Below are positions 38,001 through 51,100 of a stretch of 64,000 bases of DNA, piece by piece. Each line of letters starts with the position of its first letter. The stretch's first letter is position 1. This stretch comes from Phoronis australis (lineage: Eukaryota; Phoronida; Phoronidae): NCBI GenBank assembly GCA_002633005.1, contig NMRA01000519.1:133284-197283 (forward strand). Reading direction: 5' to 3'. A program made the position numbers and the translations under genes. The notes beneath the pieces are model-generated. The model made no database searches. It was given only the letters and a program-made list of their open reading frames with translations, and was not told where the DNA came from.

Positions 38001-39749
38001 TCGATGTGTGATGAGGAAATAAAGTCTTTGATGAGTCAAAAATTCTCTGGAGATTGTGGGTGAGGGCTGAACGCATTCTCATCCAGTGCGCGCAAATAAT
38101 ATGTAACCGTGATCTTTCCAATCAGAATGCAGTCGATTAGGCTGCTTAAAGTGACTCTGGCCGCCAGGGTACTCACCATCAGTTTACCGAAAGGAATGCT
38201 AGCCAGGCAATAACGGCCGTTGATGCCGATATTGGTCGTGTTATCCTGGGCATTTGGCACCATGGCGGCAATTTCCACGCATTCCGTATAGGAGCCCAGC
38301 CATATTGTCCTGAAGTCTCTCAACAAGGAACTTGGAAGTTTTCCAGCTGCGTCCACCACTTTGAGAGTACAAAGAAATTGTAGACGTGCATGTCAACAGT
38401 ATTTGGAGTTGAAAAACTAATGTATAATGAGCACTAAATGCAAAATCATTGAAAAAGATACCACAGATTTTGTGTTACTTTAAGTACCCGGCGAACCAAG
38501 TGGCCTGGGACGAACCACAGATTGGTATAATTGACATACATAATGGGCAGTTGTTTAGTTCCAAACACTCGTAATATTTTCCGAAGCCTAAACTAAACCT
38601 GCCTTTTGAAATTTAAACTGGTTTGGGTTAATTACATGTATGTTACTCGGGTTCAAGGCCACGGTCTATTCGAAATCACAGAAGTGAGTACGAAGGCGTT
38701 GCACAATCATTTATGAATGTCTATGGATGCACTCATATCAACGAACTACGCGAGTGTCACACAGATGTCTAGAAAATTAACAAAATATAGTTTTAAAATA
38801 TTTATACTTAATTAGCCATACTTAACAGAACAACAAATCCAATGGCGAATTTAGAAGGGGGCCAAGGGCGCCATGGACCCCTTAAAACTTTCCTAGGGCA
38901 GTGCGGGAGTGCGAATGTCTCACGGACAAAATACCAGCTAATACTCTGCCCTGCCCCCCAATTCAAAATCCTGGATCCGCCCCTGAAATCTCATCTCCGA
39001 CAGAAACACAGGACTAAAGCAATTGAATGATTATTTGAGCAACGATGTCAAAATTGAACACTTTTCATCTGTCGCCAGGTTGCGGTGTGGTGGTGAACAA
39101 AAGACAACCCTACGCGCTCAGCAACTTAAACCTAAGTCTCGGGTCATTTCCTGTACTCGAAATCCATTTGAAGTGGAAATCAATTTGACACTATTTTTTG
39201 CTCGAACTCTATAGTCCATATTCAGTAGATTATGGTTTACAAACTATACTACCCATTACATGTATATACGTTTTATCATATGAGAACAAAATGCCAGGAG
39301 ATCATAATAACTTGTGAACCCAGACTGGTAAAATATACATTTGTATAATCATGACGTGAATCGCGACGTTTGAATGGTGGTTTTGTCAACAAAGTTTATC
39401 GGACTGAGCAGCCGAGGCTCGATCCGCGCGAGTGCAGCTTACTTCTCAGGGCCCATTTCTCTCCCATTAAAAGCCCGTTGATGGTTGTTTCCACGGCGGC
39501 AACACAGCTATTGGAAACATCGTCTGCAGACTGTTGGAGTGCCTGCCTGCTTAGTCTTGCCAAGTCAGAATGCGACGTCCACTTTAATTCCTTCCCGACC
39601 AGTCGGTAAAGATTGGCAAGGAACTGTGAGTCTTCTGTAGCGGGACGAGACGCAAAAATCTCCTGAGTGTTTTCAAATGGTTCATATTGACAGTTAGCTC
39701 GGAGTATGAATGTAAACAGGAACAAAAATTGGACGTTGAAAGAGTCCAT
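29094..39749 (-). CDS. nrf-6: NRF-6-like membrane acyltransferase (nose resistant to fluoxetine family), complete 15-exon gene
   Basis: Exons on the minus strand: 39443-39749, 38177-38358, 37490-37574, 36455-36578, 35810-35946, 35053-35226, 34518-34611, 34056-34148, 33332-33491, 32654-32733, 32321-32443, 31377-31503, 30579-30765, 29813-29955, 29094-29210. They total 2,133 bases (710 residues plus stop), and every junction is GT-AG and keeps frame. Residues 1-24 are a signal peptide (MDSFNVQFLFLFTF). Residues about 80-220 form the cysteine-rich NRF domain (YTECVEI, RYCLAS, AVCVPSNC). Residues about 300-700 are the acyltransferase-3 domain with many membrane helices, including INGIRFLSMTWVILGH (conserved His about 325), VDTFFVLSGLL, NWWTNVLYINN and LSRLTYCAYLVHP. 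Worm NRF-6 acts in uptake and transport of lipids and drugs; the biochemical reaction here is inferred. Reading through the 29813 donor would give a different C-terminus. Confidence 0.95.
32138..32170. repeat. (TA)n microsatellite
   Basis: An uninterrupted run of about 13 TA units followed by an imperfect tail, within an intron of the NRF-6-like gene. Confidence 0.95.
35372..35720. repeat. GA-rich microsatellite with assembly gap (35387-35671)
   Basis: GAGAGAGAGAGAG leads into 285 N, and the sequence resumes with GGGAGAGAGG-type purine repeats to 35720. The gap most likely represents unresolved repeat. It lies in the intron between exons 5 and 6 of the NRF-6-like gene and removes no coding sequence. 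Confidence 0.92.
38840..38985. mobile_element. Short terminal-inverted-repeat element, copy 2, with 5-base target duplication
   Basis: It starts CAATGGCGAATTTAG and ends CTGGATCCGCCCCTG, and is flanked on both sides by AAATC (38835-38839 and 38986-38990). It is related to 14142-14305: shared interior words include GCTAATACT and TTCAAAATC/CTCAAAATC. It is non-coding and sits in the first intron of the NRF-6-like gene. Confidence 0.65.
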
Positions 39750-42631
39750 GGAGTCGCCTCTTAGTCTCACAAAAGCAAATACCTAGTAATCCGGAGGTCA
39801 CTCCACAGCGGACTTAGTGGACTCGCGATAGGTATTTTTCTGGACCAAAATAAGCTCGAGCACCTCTGTCAGCACCTTAATTCCTGTGATTGACTGATAC
39901 TGATATTTGGTGAAGCCTTAGAACATTCTGTTAGGATATTTTTATCACTCAATGTTCGCGGGCGCTAACTCATTATGGAAGCAGTCCGCCGTAGATTTGG
40001 AGACGTCATTAATACTCGTAAAGCTGTTTGACTTGACGATATTGCATGTTATGCACATGTGGGACCGTACATGTACATGTACGTTGAAAATACATGAGTG
40101 ATAAATTTAGTTGCTACTTGGAATCAATTTAGGCCTACACTCAGCCACAACAATTAACCTTCCTCCCCCTCCCCTCCCTTCCCCCCGGCAACTCACCTGA
40201 CGTGATATTTACTTTTCAACTCGTGATACCCAAATCATTGCCTGTTACGAGCAAAGTGCACATTGTACAGTGTAGTTGTGCAATCAGCCAAACGTTTATG
40301 AGTACCCCCAGTCGAGCCTGAATGGGGTCATCACGCTTTGCAGTCCAGCTCGATTACGTCAATGAAAATATGTTAATCAGTGCATGAAGAGGTTAAGCAG
40401 CGCATGGTAGAAAGGAATCACAAGCGTGCCAGTTGTTAGCTGCAATGTTTTTTTACGTTAGTGTGTTAAATATCGCTTTTATTACCTACCCAAATTGTCT
40501 ATTATATCCGCGCGCTTCGTAATTATCTAGTTTGAGCTACAGTGGGGGCATGTATTCCCCAGTCACCGATATGGGGTGGCAGCCCCACAAACCGGAGTAT
40601 CATGACACAAAAAGAAGAATTTTTGATCAGTGGGCTATCCTAAAAGTTGTCTAAACGTGTGGAGGTTTCATTTGCAATCTCTTATAGATTAACGAAAAAT
40701 TCATTTTTTGTAGAAAGTTTGACCCTGCTTAGCTGGCTAAATAAATAAACACCATTTAAGCTTCTATTTCCTATGAAATCAACGTCATCAACAATCCTTA
40801 GAAAGATTGCATTAATGTTACCGACAAGAACGTTTGCCGGAGATTAACTGGGGTTTGCGAATTCGAAATTGAAAATTGTGCGTATACGCTTTGCCATTGC
40901 TTACGGTTGTTATCGGGAATAGAATGTTATCACCTGATTGACGGCAAAGAATTTATTTGACCATAGACCTCTAGCCCTGGAATGCAAACTTCCGGCGATT
41001 TCGAAGCCGCTGAGGTTGCGCTGAGCACCCGTGCATTTGTTTGTTTCGTTACTTGCGTATAAACTTGATATGGAATTGTCATTAAAATTTTTCGAAACTC
41101 CGCCGTATTTCAACCAAATCGAATAAAAGCCATGCCATTAGAAAGTCCTTTGTCGGTTCTTGATGATTACATCAGAAGCTAAAGATAAATAATTTATTTC
41201 AAATATATTTAAAATGTTCTTGAATTCTTATAACCACGAGTGTTACCAAAATGCGAAAAGAACATAAAAGGAGGTTAACCAGAGAGGCTACATGGATGGC
41301 TGGTGAGAAATTATGGAAATAATTTCAATGACAGATTCAAAATATTTCTACCCTATAACGTCAAGGCGCGGGTTTTAGAATATTGATCTCTCACACGTGG
41401 TGTGCATAATTTAGTCGGGCTTTCATCGAAACTTACACATCTTTATATATTATAATTAATTGGACCTTCGGTGCCGTTTAGCACAATTACATTGATTTTC
41501 TTCAAAAAGTTAAAAATACAGTGGCATTTTCGAAAAATCTGATCAACTTCATGTACTCCGAGTATCTAACCGAAATTTGCCGACAAAGGTTTTTTGATAC
41601 AAGCGTATCTTTCAAATGTATAGCGGATAGCTGGCCATACGGTGTCAGTGCAGGACTTTCCATAAAAGTACAGAAATACACTCTTTTCTTCAGAAAGTAC
41701 AAATTAGTGATCCAGATACAGCGTATGTTACCATAAATAGGAATCCTAGCAACACATCGACACATGATTGCCATGATAAGAAATAAAATGGATTCTGGAA
41801 AATAACGATATCCATAAAAAGAGACAACGCTATTTTGAACAAGTGTTTCATAGTAGTTGTCACGGTCAACATTCAAGAACGAAAAGACGGAACAACTAGA
41901 TTTAAAAGGATGAGAAGCCGGGCATCAGGGTCAAAGCAAACAACCAAGGGTGAAATTTTCGCTGCAACACACAAAGACGAACCAACAACGTTATCTGTTG
42001 AACGGGAGATGTAACACTCAGAAATGCCCGACAGCGTCCTTTACTGTTGTTTAACAATAAAATGTGAAATTGCACGTGTCGCAAATATTTTCTGTTTTTG
42101 TCGAGCGCGAAAGTATGGATATGCCGGGTGGAAAATTGCAATAGTAATTATAATAATACGACAATTTGGCTGTGTGCCAAAAAAGCGGACAATCAGATGG
42201 TGCGGAGGGATGGCGGGAAAATCAAGATTGTGGGACAGTCGCCCAAGAGAGCCAGGGACAATTTGCAAATGCACTGTACGCTGTCGGCAACACGGGGTAG
42301 GCCTACTGGAATGGATTCGTTTACAAAGTAAACTTTTCACTTTTAAAATATTATTTCAAAGGTATACCTATGTACTACAGTACGCCCAACTCTCAGAAAT
42401 CGAATTAACAAAAAGGGACATCTGTGCACACGTGGAACCATTTGAAAACAGTAACACTGTACACACGACTAGTGCGTGCGCACTCACGCACACTTAGTGA
42501 ATAATTATAAAAACGCAGAGGTTGTCCAGTTGTGAAATATTTCAAATAAACACAGACAAATCTGGAACACAGTCATAAACATACATGTACTGTGTGTATA
42601 TATCATCTTTTTCAGTGAGGCGTGGAATAAG

Positions 42632-42724
42632 TTGCGTGTAGTTTATCTCGTTCAATCCGCCATCTTTTTGATCATTAGGTCACGTGATGTCATGGCGGAT
42701 TGAACGGGATAAACTTCTTGCAAC
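42632..42724. repeat. Fold-back element with 31-base arms
   Basis: The left arm (GTTGCGTGTAGTTTATCTCG, then TTCAATCCGCCAT) pairs with the right arm (ATGGCGGATTGAACGGGATA, then AACTTCTTGCAAC) with few mismatches. The loop is about 27 bases and contains the palindrome TCACGTGA. Confidence 0.75.
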
Positions 42725-42840
42725 ACTAGCATACTAGTAAATTGCTGATTACATATACAATTGTCCAAATCTCGTGTGAAAAAGGCAAAACGCAGCTCAT
42801 GGGATATATGACATAACAGTTGCTGCAGGCCTAAACAGTA

Positions 42841-42890
42841 ACTGAACAGATATCGGGTCCTCAGCAGCAAAGTGGTAAGAGCCAGATAGG
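42841..42890 (+). repeat. SINE head fragment, second copy
   Basis: ACAGATATCGGGTCCTC, followed by an A-box-like GTGGTAAGAGCC, matches the head of the SINE at 10305-10405 in opposite orientation. The B box is missing, so the copy is truncated. Confidence 0.5.
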
Positions 42891-45115
42891 AAACACACAC
42901 TTAGTTAGCTAAGCAAGTATGAGTAATTTTCGAAAGTTACGTAAACACGTAGAGCAACTATTTTTAGGGCCTCAACTTTTCATTTAGGCCAATCCGCAAG
43001 ATACTGTGACATAATTTTAACGCGCAAAATGCCTCGACTTGTTGAAAACCTCCTGGCATGTAGTATGACAGGTTGTCGAAAATAATCTACGACTGGAGCT
43101 GAAAAGATATCAGAGGCCAAACTACTCCCGGCAGCCACTCAGAGCCATAAGATGGGGTTTATAAATGGCCTGATGTGTAATTAGCGGGTTTGTTGACTAA
43201 CTTCGCCGAGAAATTTCTGTTTGTACTAAAACCGAGCCTCGACAGTCTCGCTCAATGACTTATAATAACAACATGAAGACGAAGCAGTGGAGTAAGGGTT
43301 GATTTGCTAACTGCGTGTCTCGGTCAAAACTCATTCGAGCAGGCAGACGGAATTTTCAGTGCGTATTTTCACGACTAGTCCCGGGTCGCAAGCTTTAATA
43401 TTAGGAGACATTAGTCACAGGGAGGAGTTGGCATTGCAGAGCTAGAGTTCTGTGATTTGATGAAAGTTAAATTATATTAAATGGATTGTTGATTTTAGTC
43501 AAAATAATTGCAGAGAAACGCAGGTTTGAACTATAGATTGGCTTAACTGTGAGTCATAATATTCGCCAACTGGTGTGATAATTAATTTTAGGATAAAGAT
43601 CAAGACAGCATACCTTGGCGGGAATGTACAAACATGTTATTGGCCCTAGGTGTCGCTCGTAACTGCGTCTGTGTTTCCGTTTTTTTACGAGCGCAACCGC
43701 TGTTTCCGGGAATTTTGCAGAATTCCTCGTTGACATTTTGAGGTGCTGTAGGGCCAGTTTTCTGGGTGCTCGTGATTTACAATATTTTCCGACAGTTTGT
43801 TGCCTGACTAAGCAAATATAACGTTAAATATGAGCTTCTTGATTGTTTCTAAGCAACAGTCGATAGAAAGGACCATCGCGTATTTTCGGACCATTGCTTC
43901 ATGTAGCTGTATCGCGTAAATCTCTAATAGTGGCTTTATTAATTTTTGCGAATATGTTTCTATGGTGATGTAGTCGATCGACGGCAATTTTTTAAATAAA
44001 TCGTCTGCTGGTGGCCCCTGGTGACAGTCTATTTGCATGTAACTAGTCTAATATTTCTTTGGTGAAATTTCGTGATTGGCGAAACTTTCTATCCAGTAAA
44101 GGATGGCAGACGCATGTTTTCAAATCATTCCAACCTATGCTGCACCATCAGTGACAGTTTTAACATTTTTGAAAGCGATTACACTCTATTTGTACAACCT
44201 GTGCCCATCGTCAGTTGCTAACTGTTGTTCTGCAGTGATAGGGACCACTTTATTACGTAAATTGTTAAGTGATTTCAATTTGTCTTATCTTCAGGAAGCT
44301 TATTGTTAACCCGATTTCCACCCAGAACCCATTTTGTCACTTGTTGAGACACTCCTATGCGCGATAAAATGTCATCTCTTAAAAACGGTGGACGCATTTG
44401 AGCTTCAGACTTTCATTTCCAAGTCTTTCCCGTTTTGACAGATGATCATTCGTTGAAGAAAAGTTGACGTTCAAGCAAAAACGATGTAAAAAATCAAGGT
44501 CAATTGAAAGCTTCATTGTAGTAATGGCACAAACTTTGGAAAATTGTATAAACTGCTTATTGTAGAGCAAATGTTTCACAGTTAGATATTCGTTGATGAC
44601 AATATAAGGAATTAAATATGCCTTTCAGTTCAGCAAAAGTCGCCACGTTGTCAGCTTACAACTACATGTATTACAGAAAGGCAATGACGAGCAGTTTACA
44701 AGGGACTGCTGCCCAAGAAAGGACTCTCAAAATACCAGTCCTCGGAAAATTTTCACCATTACTTTTTGTCATTATTGGCCAAGTACTATGCAACGCTGGT
44801 GTGAGAGGGTCCAAGTCACCATGCAGACAATGTACATGTAGTTTGGTGAAAATAAAACTCAATAATCATATAAAAGTTAGGGACAGTCAGTTGAAATTAT
44901 GTCCTTATCGATTTCGAAATTTTACCCAACACTGCAGCAAACCAAAGTCCCAATCTCGCTACTCTACTTGAAAAATGACCATTGGCATGGCATGTTTCCA
45001 ATGAACTTACAATAATGTATTCCAATCACACCATGTAGCATCTTTGATTCCGAGACCCCAGCGCCACCTGGAGCATGTTTTTAACAACACAAATCAGTAG
45101 TCAGATTTCTACATA

Positions 45116-45121
45116 TTTATT
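45116..45121 (-). promoter_or_regulatory. RPL28: Polyadenylation signal of RPL28
   Basis: AATAAA on the minus strand, about 35 bases beyond the RPL28 stop codon, is the expected position for the signal of a short 3' untranslated region. Confidence 0.7.
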
Positions 45122-45155
45122 ATCTCCATCAAAAATTACACAGGTCAAAAGATAA

Positions 45156-48100
45156 TTACTTCTTGCGGCTTGACTTGGCCACGACTGGTTTCTGACTCTT
45201 CAGGAGTGCACTGGCTCTCTTCAACGCCGCCTGTTGAGTAAAAAGCACATGTTGTTTACACATAACAAAACTGGGCATAGATTGATTTACTTCCCCTGGC
45301 ACTGCACTTCCGACCCAAATATAAGTTACTGGCCAAAAACATTCAATTTATAATTCGGTAAAAGCAAGTATTAACCTGGCAACAAAAAATGGAAAATAAA
45401 TTAATGTTTTTCTGACCAACCTACCCATAACAGACCACGGGAAATACAAGTTAGAATTTGCCGCAATAATAGTACCTGTTGCGAAAGAAGAAAGCCCGCA
45501 GACTTTCGAATTTCTGCCTATCTGTCATTAATTGAGTCACATGCTCATGTTTTTTTTTTAAGTAAAAATTAGTGAAAAAGAAAGGTATGTTGAGAGCAAA
45601 ACAATGATCAAGTTTAATGTGATACGTGCAAATGTTCAAAATGAGATCTAAAAAAAGACTGTTACATTTCCGATAAATATCAACTTGTTTTCGTTGATGC
45701 AAGTAATTATTTCACAAAATAAAGTCGAATTTTCGATACTCATCGTGTGATCGTGGAAGACTTAGAGAAATTGTAACATCTATTTGGATAACAATACAGT
45801 GACATAANAACTGGGCATAGATTGAAACCAAGTTTACTTCCCCTGGCACTGCACTTCCGACCCAAAGATAAGTTACTGGCCAAAAACATTCAATTTGTAA
45901 TTCGGTGAAAGCAAATATTAACAAACACCTGGCAACAAGAAATGGAAAATAAATTAATGTTTTCTGACCAACCTACCCATAACAGACCACAGGAAATACA
46001 AGTTAGAATTTGCCGCAATAATAGTACCTGTTGCGAAAGTAGAAAGCCTGCAGACTTTCGAATTTCTGCCTATCTGTCATTAATTAAGTCACATGCTCAT
46101 GTTTTTTAAGTAAAAGAAAGGTACGCTGAGAGCAAAACAATGATATCTACAACATGATCAAGTTTAATGTCATACGTGCAAATGTTCAAAATGAGATCTA
46201 AAAAAAGGCTGTTACATTTCCGATAAATATCAATTTGTTTTCGTTGATGCAAGTAATTATTTCATAAAATAAAGTCGCATTTTCGATACTCATCGTGTGA
46301 TCGTGGAAGACTTAGAGAAATTGTAACATCTATTTGGATAACAATACAGTGACATAACACCAGCACATAGCACACAACGTATTTTCATTAAAATCACCCT
46401 ATTCATAGTCCCTCGCCCATCCGTAGACCCTCGCCCATCCGTAGTCCCTCACTTTGCGCAAAAGTGAACAATTTCGAAACACTTTCTCACAGCCTTTCCG
46501 TAAATTGTGCAAAAAGCATAGCATACGGATACGATCTGGCAAACAAGCCAAAATTTCTACCAATTCAGGGACAGTCAATGTCACGGCAGGGTGAAGTACA
46601 CTTTGTTGTCACGGCATGGTGAAGTACACTTCATGTAGCTTCAGATCAAACCAAATCAACCAAATGATATTTCGACAACAGTCTCTGTACATTACTGAAT
46701 AGACATTTGACAACAGTCTCTGTACATTACTGAATGGACATTTGACAGCAGTCTCTGTACATTACTGACTGGACATTTGAAAACAGTCTCTGTACAGTAC
46801 TGAATAGACATTTGACAACAGTCTCTGTACATTACTGAATGGACATTTGACAACAGTATCTGTACATTACTGACTGGACATTTGACAACAGTCTCTGTAC
46901 ATTACTGACTGGACATTTGACAACAGTCTCTGTACATTACTGACTGGACATTTGACAACAGTCTGTACATTACTGACTGGACATTTGGCAACAGTCTCTG
47001 TACATTNCATTACTGACTGGACATTTGACAAGTCTCTGTACATTACTGACTGGACATTTGACAAGAGTCTCTGCACATTACTGAATGGACATTTGACAAG
47101 AGTCTCTAACATTACTGACTGGACATTTGACAACAGTCTTTGTACATTACCGAATGGTAATTTTCAAGGTTAAAGTTCACGTTTCGAGGACCTTTGAGCT
47201 GCTAAACTCAAACAATACCGGCGAGTGGGGCAGTCATTCACTAGAACCAAAACTCAGGGCAGTTACTTCAGATATAATCTAGTTAGTGATGAGGAAAGAA
47301 GTAATGCTAAACATCGGAATGTCACTTTGACCTTTGACCTAATGACCCCAAACTCAAAGGTGTCTCCGAAATGATACTTTCAACTGTGTACCAAGTTTGA
47401 GGATCAGAGAAAAAGATAATTTCTAGTTAAGAATAAGGCGAGATTTTTATGACAGTTGTAATGTCTTTGACTTTAACTGTCTGAACAACAAATATGCCTC
47501 TGGGTCCAAATATAAAGGGATATACACATACAAGTGAATTTACAAACCAGTGAAGCACCACCACACCCTAAGTAGGGAAGGTCAACAGGTCTTCGACACA
47601 GCCACCTTCATTTGAATTGACACCGGCGGAGAAAAGGCAGAAACTAACTTTGCTGGGGGTATTCCAACATCTTCTCTAATAATTCGTCAGGTGATTGTCA
47701 GTACACCAATCAACAGAGGTGTACAAACCAACATGCCCCTCCCCCGGACCATAAGTGACAGCAATAACATTATCATAGTTACCATTTTCAAGTCTTTCCT
47801 GTAGCGGGCCTTTCCCAGTGTCTTTCTGATGGTGTTAAGAGTGCGTCGCGAGCCTCTCTTCAAGTCAACACGACTCATGGACTTAGCCGGCTTCCTCCAG
47901 CCTAGTGTACAAGAAAAGAAAACTCAAAAAACAACGGTCAAGAAACGGTCACTCCATGCAGGTCATGTTTCCTGACTATGAACAGATTTGATCAAGCTAA
48001 CAGTCCCACTATGCAGTTCATGTCTCCTGACTATGAACACATTTGATCAAGCTAACAGTCCCACTATGCAGCTCATATTTCCTGACTATGAACACATTTG

Positions 48101-51100
48101 ATCAAGCTAACATTGCACCATTTCTGAGAGCGGAATAGCACTTCACCAAGCTGACACTGGCAAATTCTGGCTGGAATGGGCGATCAAAACCAAAGCCATT
48201 TTGCCAACTTTGTGAATGCTTCATCAAAAAATCAGCCAGAGTGATTTAGAAGTAAAATGCACCAAATAATTGTTTTCCTTAATTGCCAGTTGGGCTTTCC
48301 AAGATTACACGACAGTACACTCTTTAATCGGGGAGGTGAAAAGGCATATGGCTTTCATACATTTTTGGCTGTCAGTCACCTATTCACAGGTCATGTCAAA
48401 AACTGTGGATTGTGGAGGTGTATGGCCATGCACATGTTCCAAGATTTAAACTACTTAAAAATACCAGAATTTAAAGGTATCTTCAAGAAAGGCGAGTCAG
48501 ATGGGTTCAGAGGTATCTTCAAGAAAGGCGAGTCAGATTGGTTCAAATATAACTCAACAATCTCGCTTTATCCACTTGCTCAGCACTTGTTTGTTGATGA
48601 GTGAAGTCAGGAAGGTGGCGAACTAACGTTGAGCATCGCACCCACAGACATTTGTCAAATTCCTTGGAATTGCAACCACCCCCCAAACAAGAGCAACGCG
48701 GAGCGGTGAAATGTGCCCACCAATGCACCGCAAATGGTGTGCTTTTAGGGTTCCTTATTTGTGTCATATCATGGGCACTAGGTGGCACAAAACACAATTC
48801 GTCCGAAAATGGGAGCATGTCGCTGCTTCTTTAATAGAAAGCTATACACCAAATTCCAAATTTCACAGAAATCCGCCAAGGAACTTCAGAGAAACAAAGG
48901 AAAACAGAATAAAATGAAATTGCCACTAGAGGCACAGTGTTCATTGGATCCGCCTGAAAGTTGTCATTGTCTGTTGTTCGCTTCAAATAAATACACTAAC
49001 TAAATTTAATAAAGATCCTCCAGTGGGTTTAGCAGTGTTCTCCACATTATAAATTCCAAACTCGATGCAAATGTTGAATGTCAGTTATTGACATTGTTTT
49101 GTGTCTACCCATAAGCATGGTCGTGCTGGAGGTATTTATAAATGGTTTAAAACTGCACACTGCACTGGTGTGACCTACTTCTTAGACACTTCAAAGTTCA
49201 GCTTTCCTACCAATGCATCTCATAATTTCTCCAAAGCATTTGACAGACCAAGAGCAGCAAACAAAAGATCAAAAGTTCCTTTAATAATACCAATGCCGAT
49301 TTTAATATCAATTAGACATATTAAGTACTACTAACATGAGTTCTGATGTGACCTAGTTTTTAGTGACACCTGTTGTCAAGTTTAATAAGCTCATAAAGTT
49401 CTAACTTGCCACTAGATGTCAGTCAAAATCAAAATTGTCTTTATTAAGCAAATTAAATTGCTTTTTTATAGGTTGACTTGCAAAATTTTAAAGTTAGAAT
49501 GACAAAGTAGATTAGTCATTCAATTAAGCAAGCTAGGTGACTCCATGAAATGTTTGTTATTTAAAGTTTTTTTGCAGATTTTGTTAATTATAATTTAAAC
49601 TTTTGTAGTGTCTTACGAAGTTATACATATAGTGTTGACTGCCTCTAAAGTTCTGTATTGGGCTTGATGTTGGTTAATCAGGCACTGCTTTAGGGTTGAG
49701 GGCTGAAATACCAAGCCAGGACAAAAGTTCAAACCTGACGCAGCACTTTCTAAACTCGACGCGCATTTTCCAAACTCGACGCAGCAAAATCCAAACTCGT
49801 TACAGCGTCGAGTTAAAACAGGCCGTGGAGAACACTGGTTTAGGAGATAAAGCTATGGGCGGAAAACAAAACAAAACTACCACTAGGAGGCGCCACAGTT
49901 GTCATAGTCGTCATCATCAACCGTCCTCTTCACACTGAGAACATATATGGCAATTTTCAAAACCATCCTCAGAATGATTTGCTTGATAGAGGTAGAGGCC
50001 AAAAAACAGACTCAAAAACAGCAAAAATGGCCACTAGGTGGTGGAAAATTACCTTGATTAAAAAAACTTTTATGAAAATCTGTTGAGGACCTTTGAAGAC
50101 ACAGAGGCAAACGTAAAACTTGAATTGCCACCAGGGGTCATACCAGTACTCAGATTCACCTCGAAATCATCGTCGTTCGTAGTCAACATCATATAAACAC
50201 ATGTCTAAAGTTTTGTAAAGATCCTACAAACGGTTTAGGAGATACAGCTATGGGCGCAAAAAAGAAACTGCCACTAGGGGGCACCACAGCAGTCGAAATC
50301 ATCGGAAAGTCATCGTTAACCGTCCACGTTGCGGACCTTTGAAGATACAGAGGAAAACGTACAAAAATAAAATTGCCACTAGGTGGCACGCCAGTAGTCA
50401 GATCTGTCCGAAAGTCGTTGTCGTCCATTGCCAACATCATATACATCCACTTACTAAATTTAGTAAAGATGCTGCAAAACGGTTTAGGAGATAAAGCCAC
50501 AGGCGCAAAAACAACAAAACTGCCACTAGGAGGCGACACAGTAGTTGACGTCGTGGAAAAATCATCGCCAACCATCCTCTTCATAGTAAGAACACACATG
50601 CCAATTTTCACAACCATGCTTAGAGCGGTTTGGTTTATAGAGGGGTGGACGCCAAAAAACAGACTTCAAAACAGTAACAATGACCACTATATGGAACAAA
50701 TCATGTCGAATCCATCTGAAAACGAGAGGATGTTGTTATTTCACTTAGATGCCTATATACTAAATTTCATGAAAATACCTTGAGGACCTTTGAAGATACA
50801 GAGGTAAACGTAAAAAACTAAAATTGCCACTACCGGGCATACTGGTAGTTGGATCCGTCCGAAAGTTCGCTCATGTCGTCCGATACATGAAAGGAACACA
50901 TGTGCAAACTTTCATGAGCATACGTCAATCGGTTTTGGAGATAGAGCAGCGGACGCCAGCCGGCGTCGCCCAAACGGCATAATGCGTCTTCATATAAATA
51001 TGTGGTCGTATAAAAAAGCGGCAATGTTTTGCCAGCATTAGATGAATACAGTGATGCAGTCAAGAAAAATGTGTTAACAAAACAGCAGCACAAAACAAGT

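Larger units (their letters stand above)
39750..45155. other. Intergenic stretch between the NRF-6-like gene and RPL28
   Basis: About 5.4 kb. It contains a SINE head piece (42841-42890), a fold-back element (42632-42724) and several TACATGTA palindromes. Open frames at 41502-41876, 42024-42497 and 44618-44971 have no family signature, leader or splice support. Confidence 0.45.

Noticed and set aside
41502-41876. 124-residue minus-strand open frame in the intergenic region
   Set aside because: No domain signature and no conserved motif; consistent with chance in AT-rich DNA.
46673-47158. Regular repeat array that could be mistaken for a CRISPR array
   Set aside because: Units abut with no variable spacers, and the window is eukaryotic.
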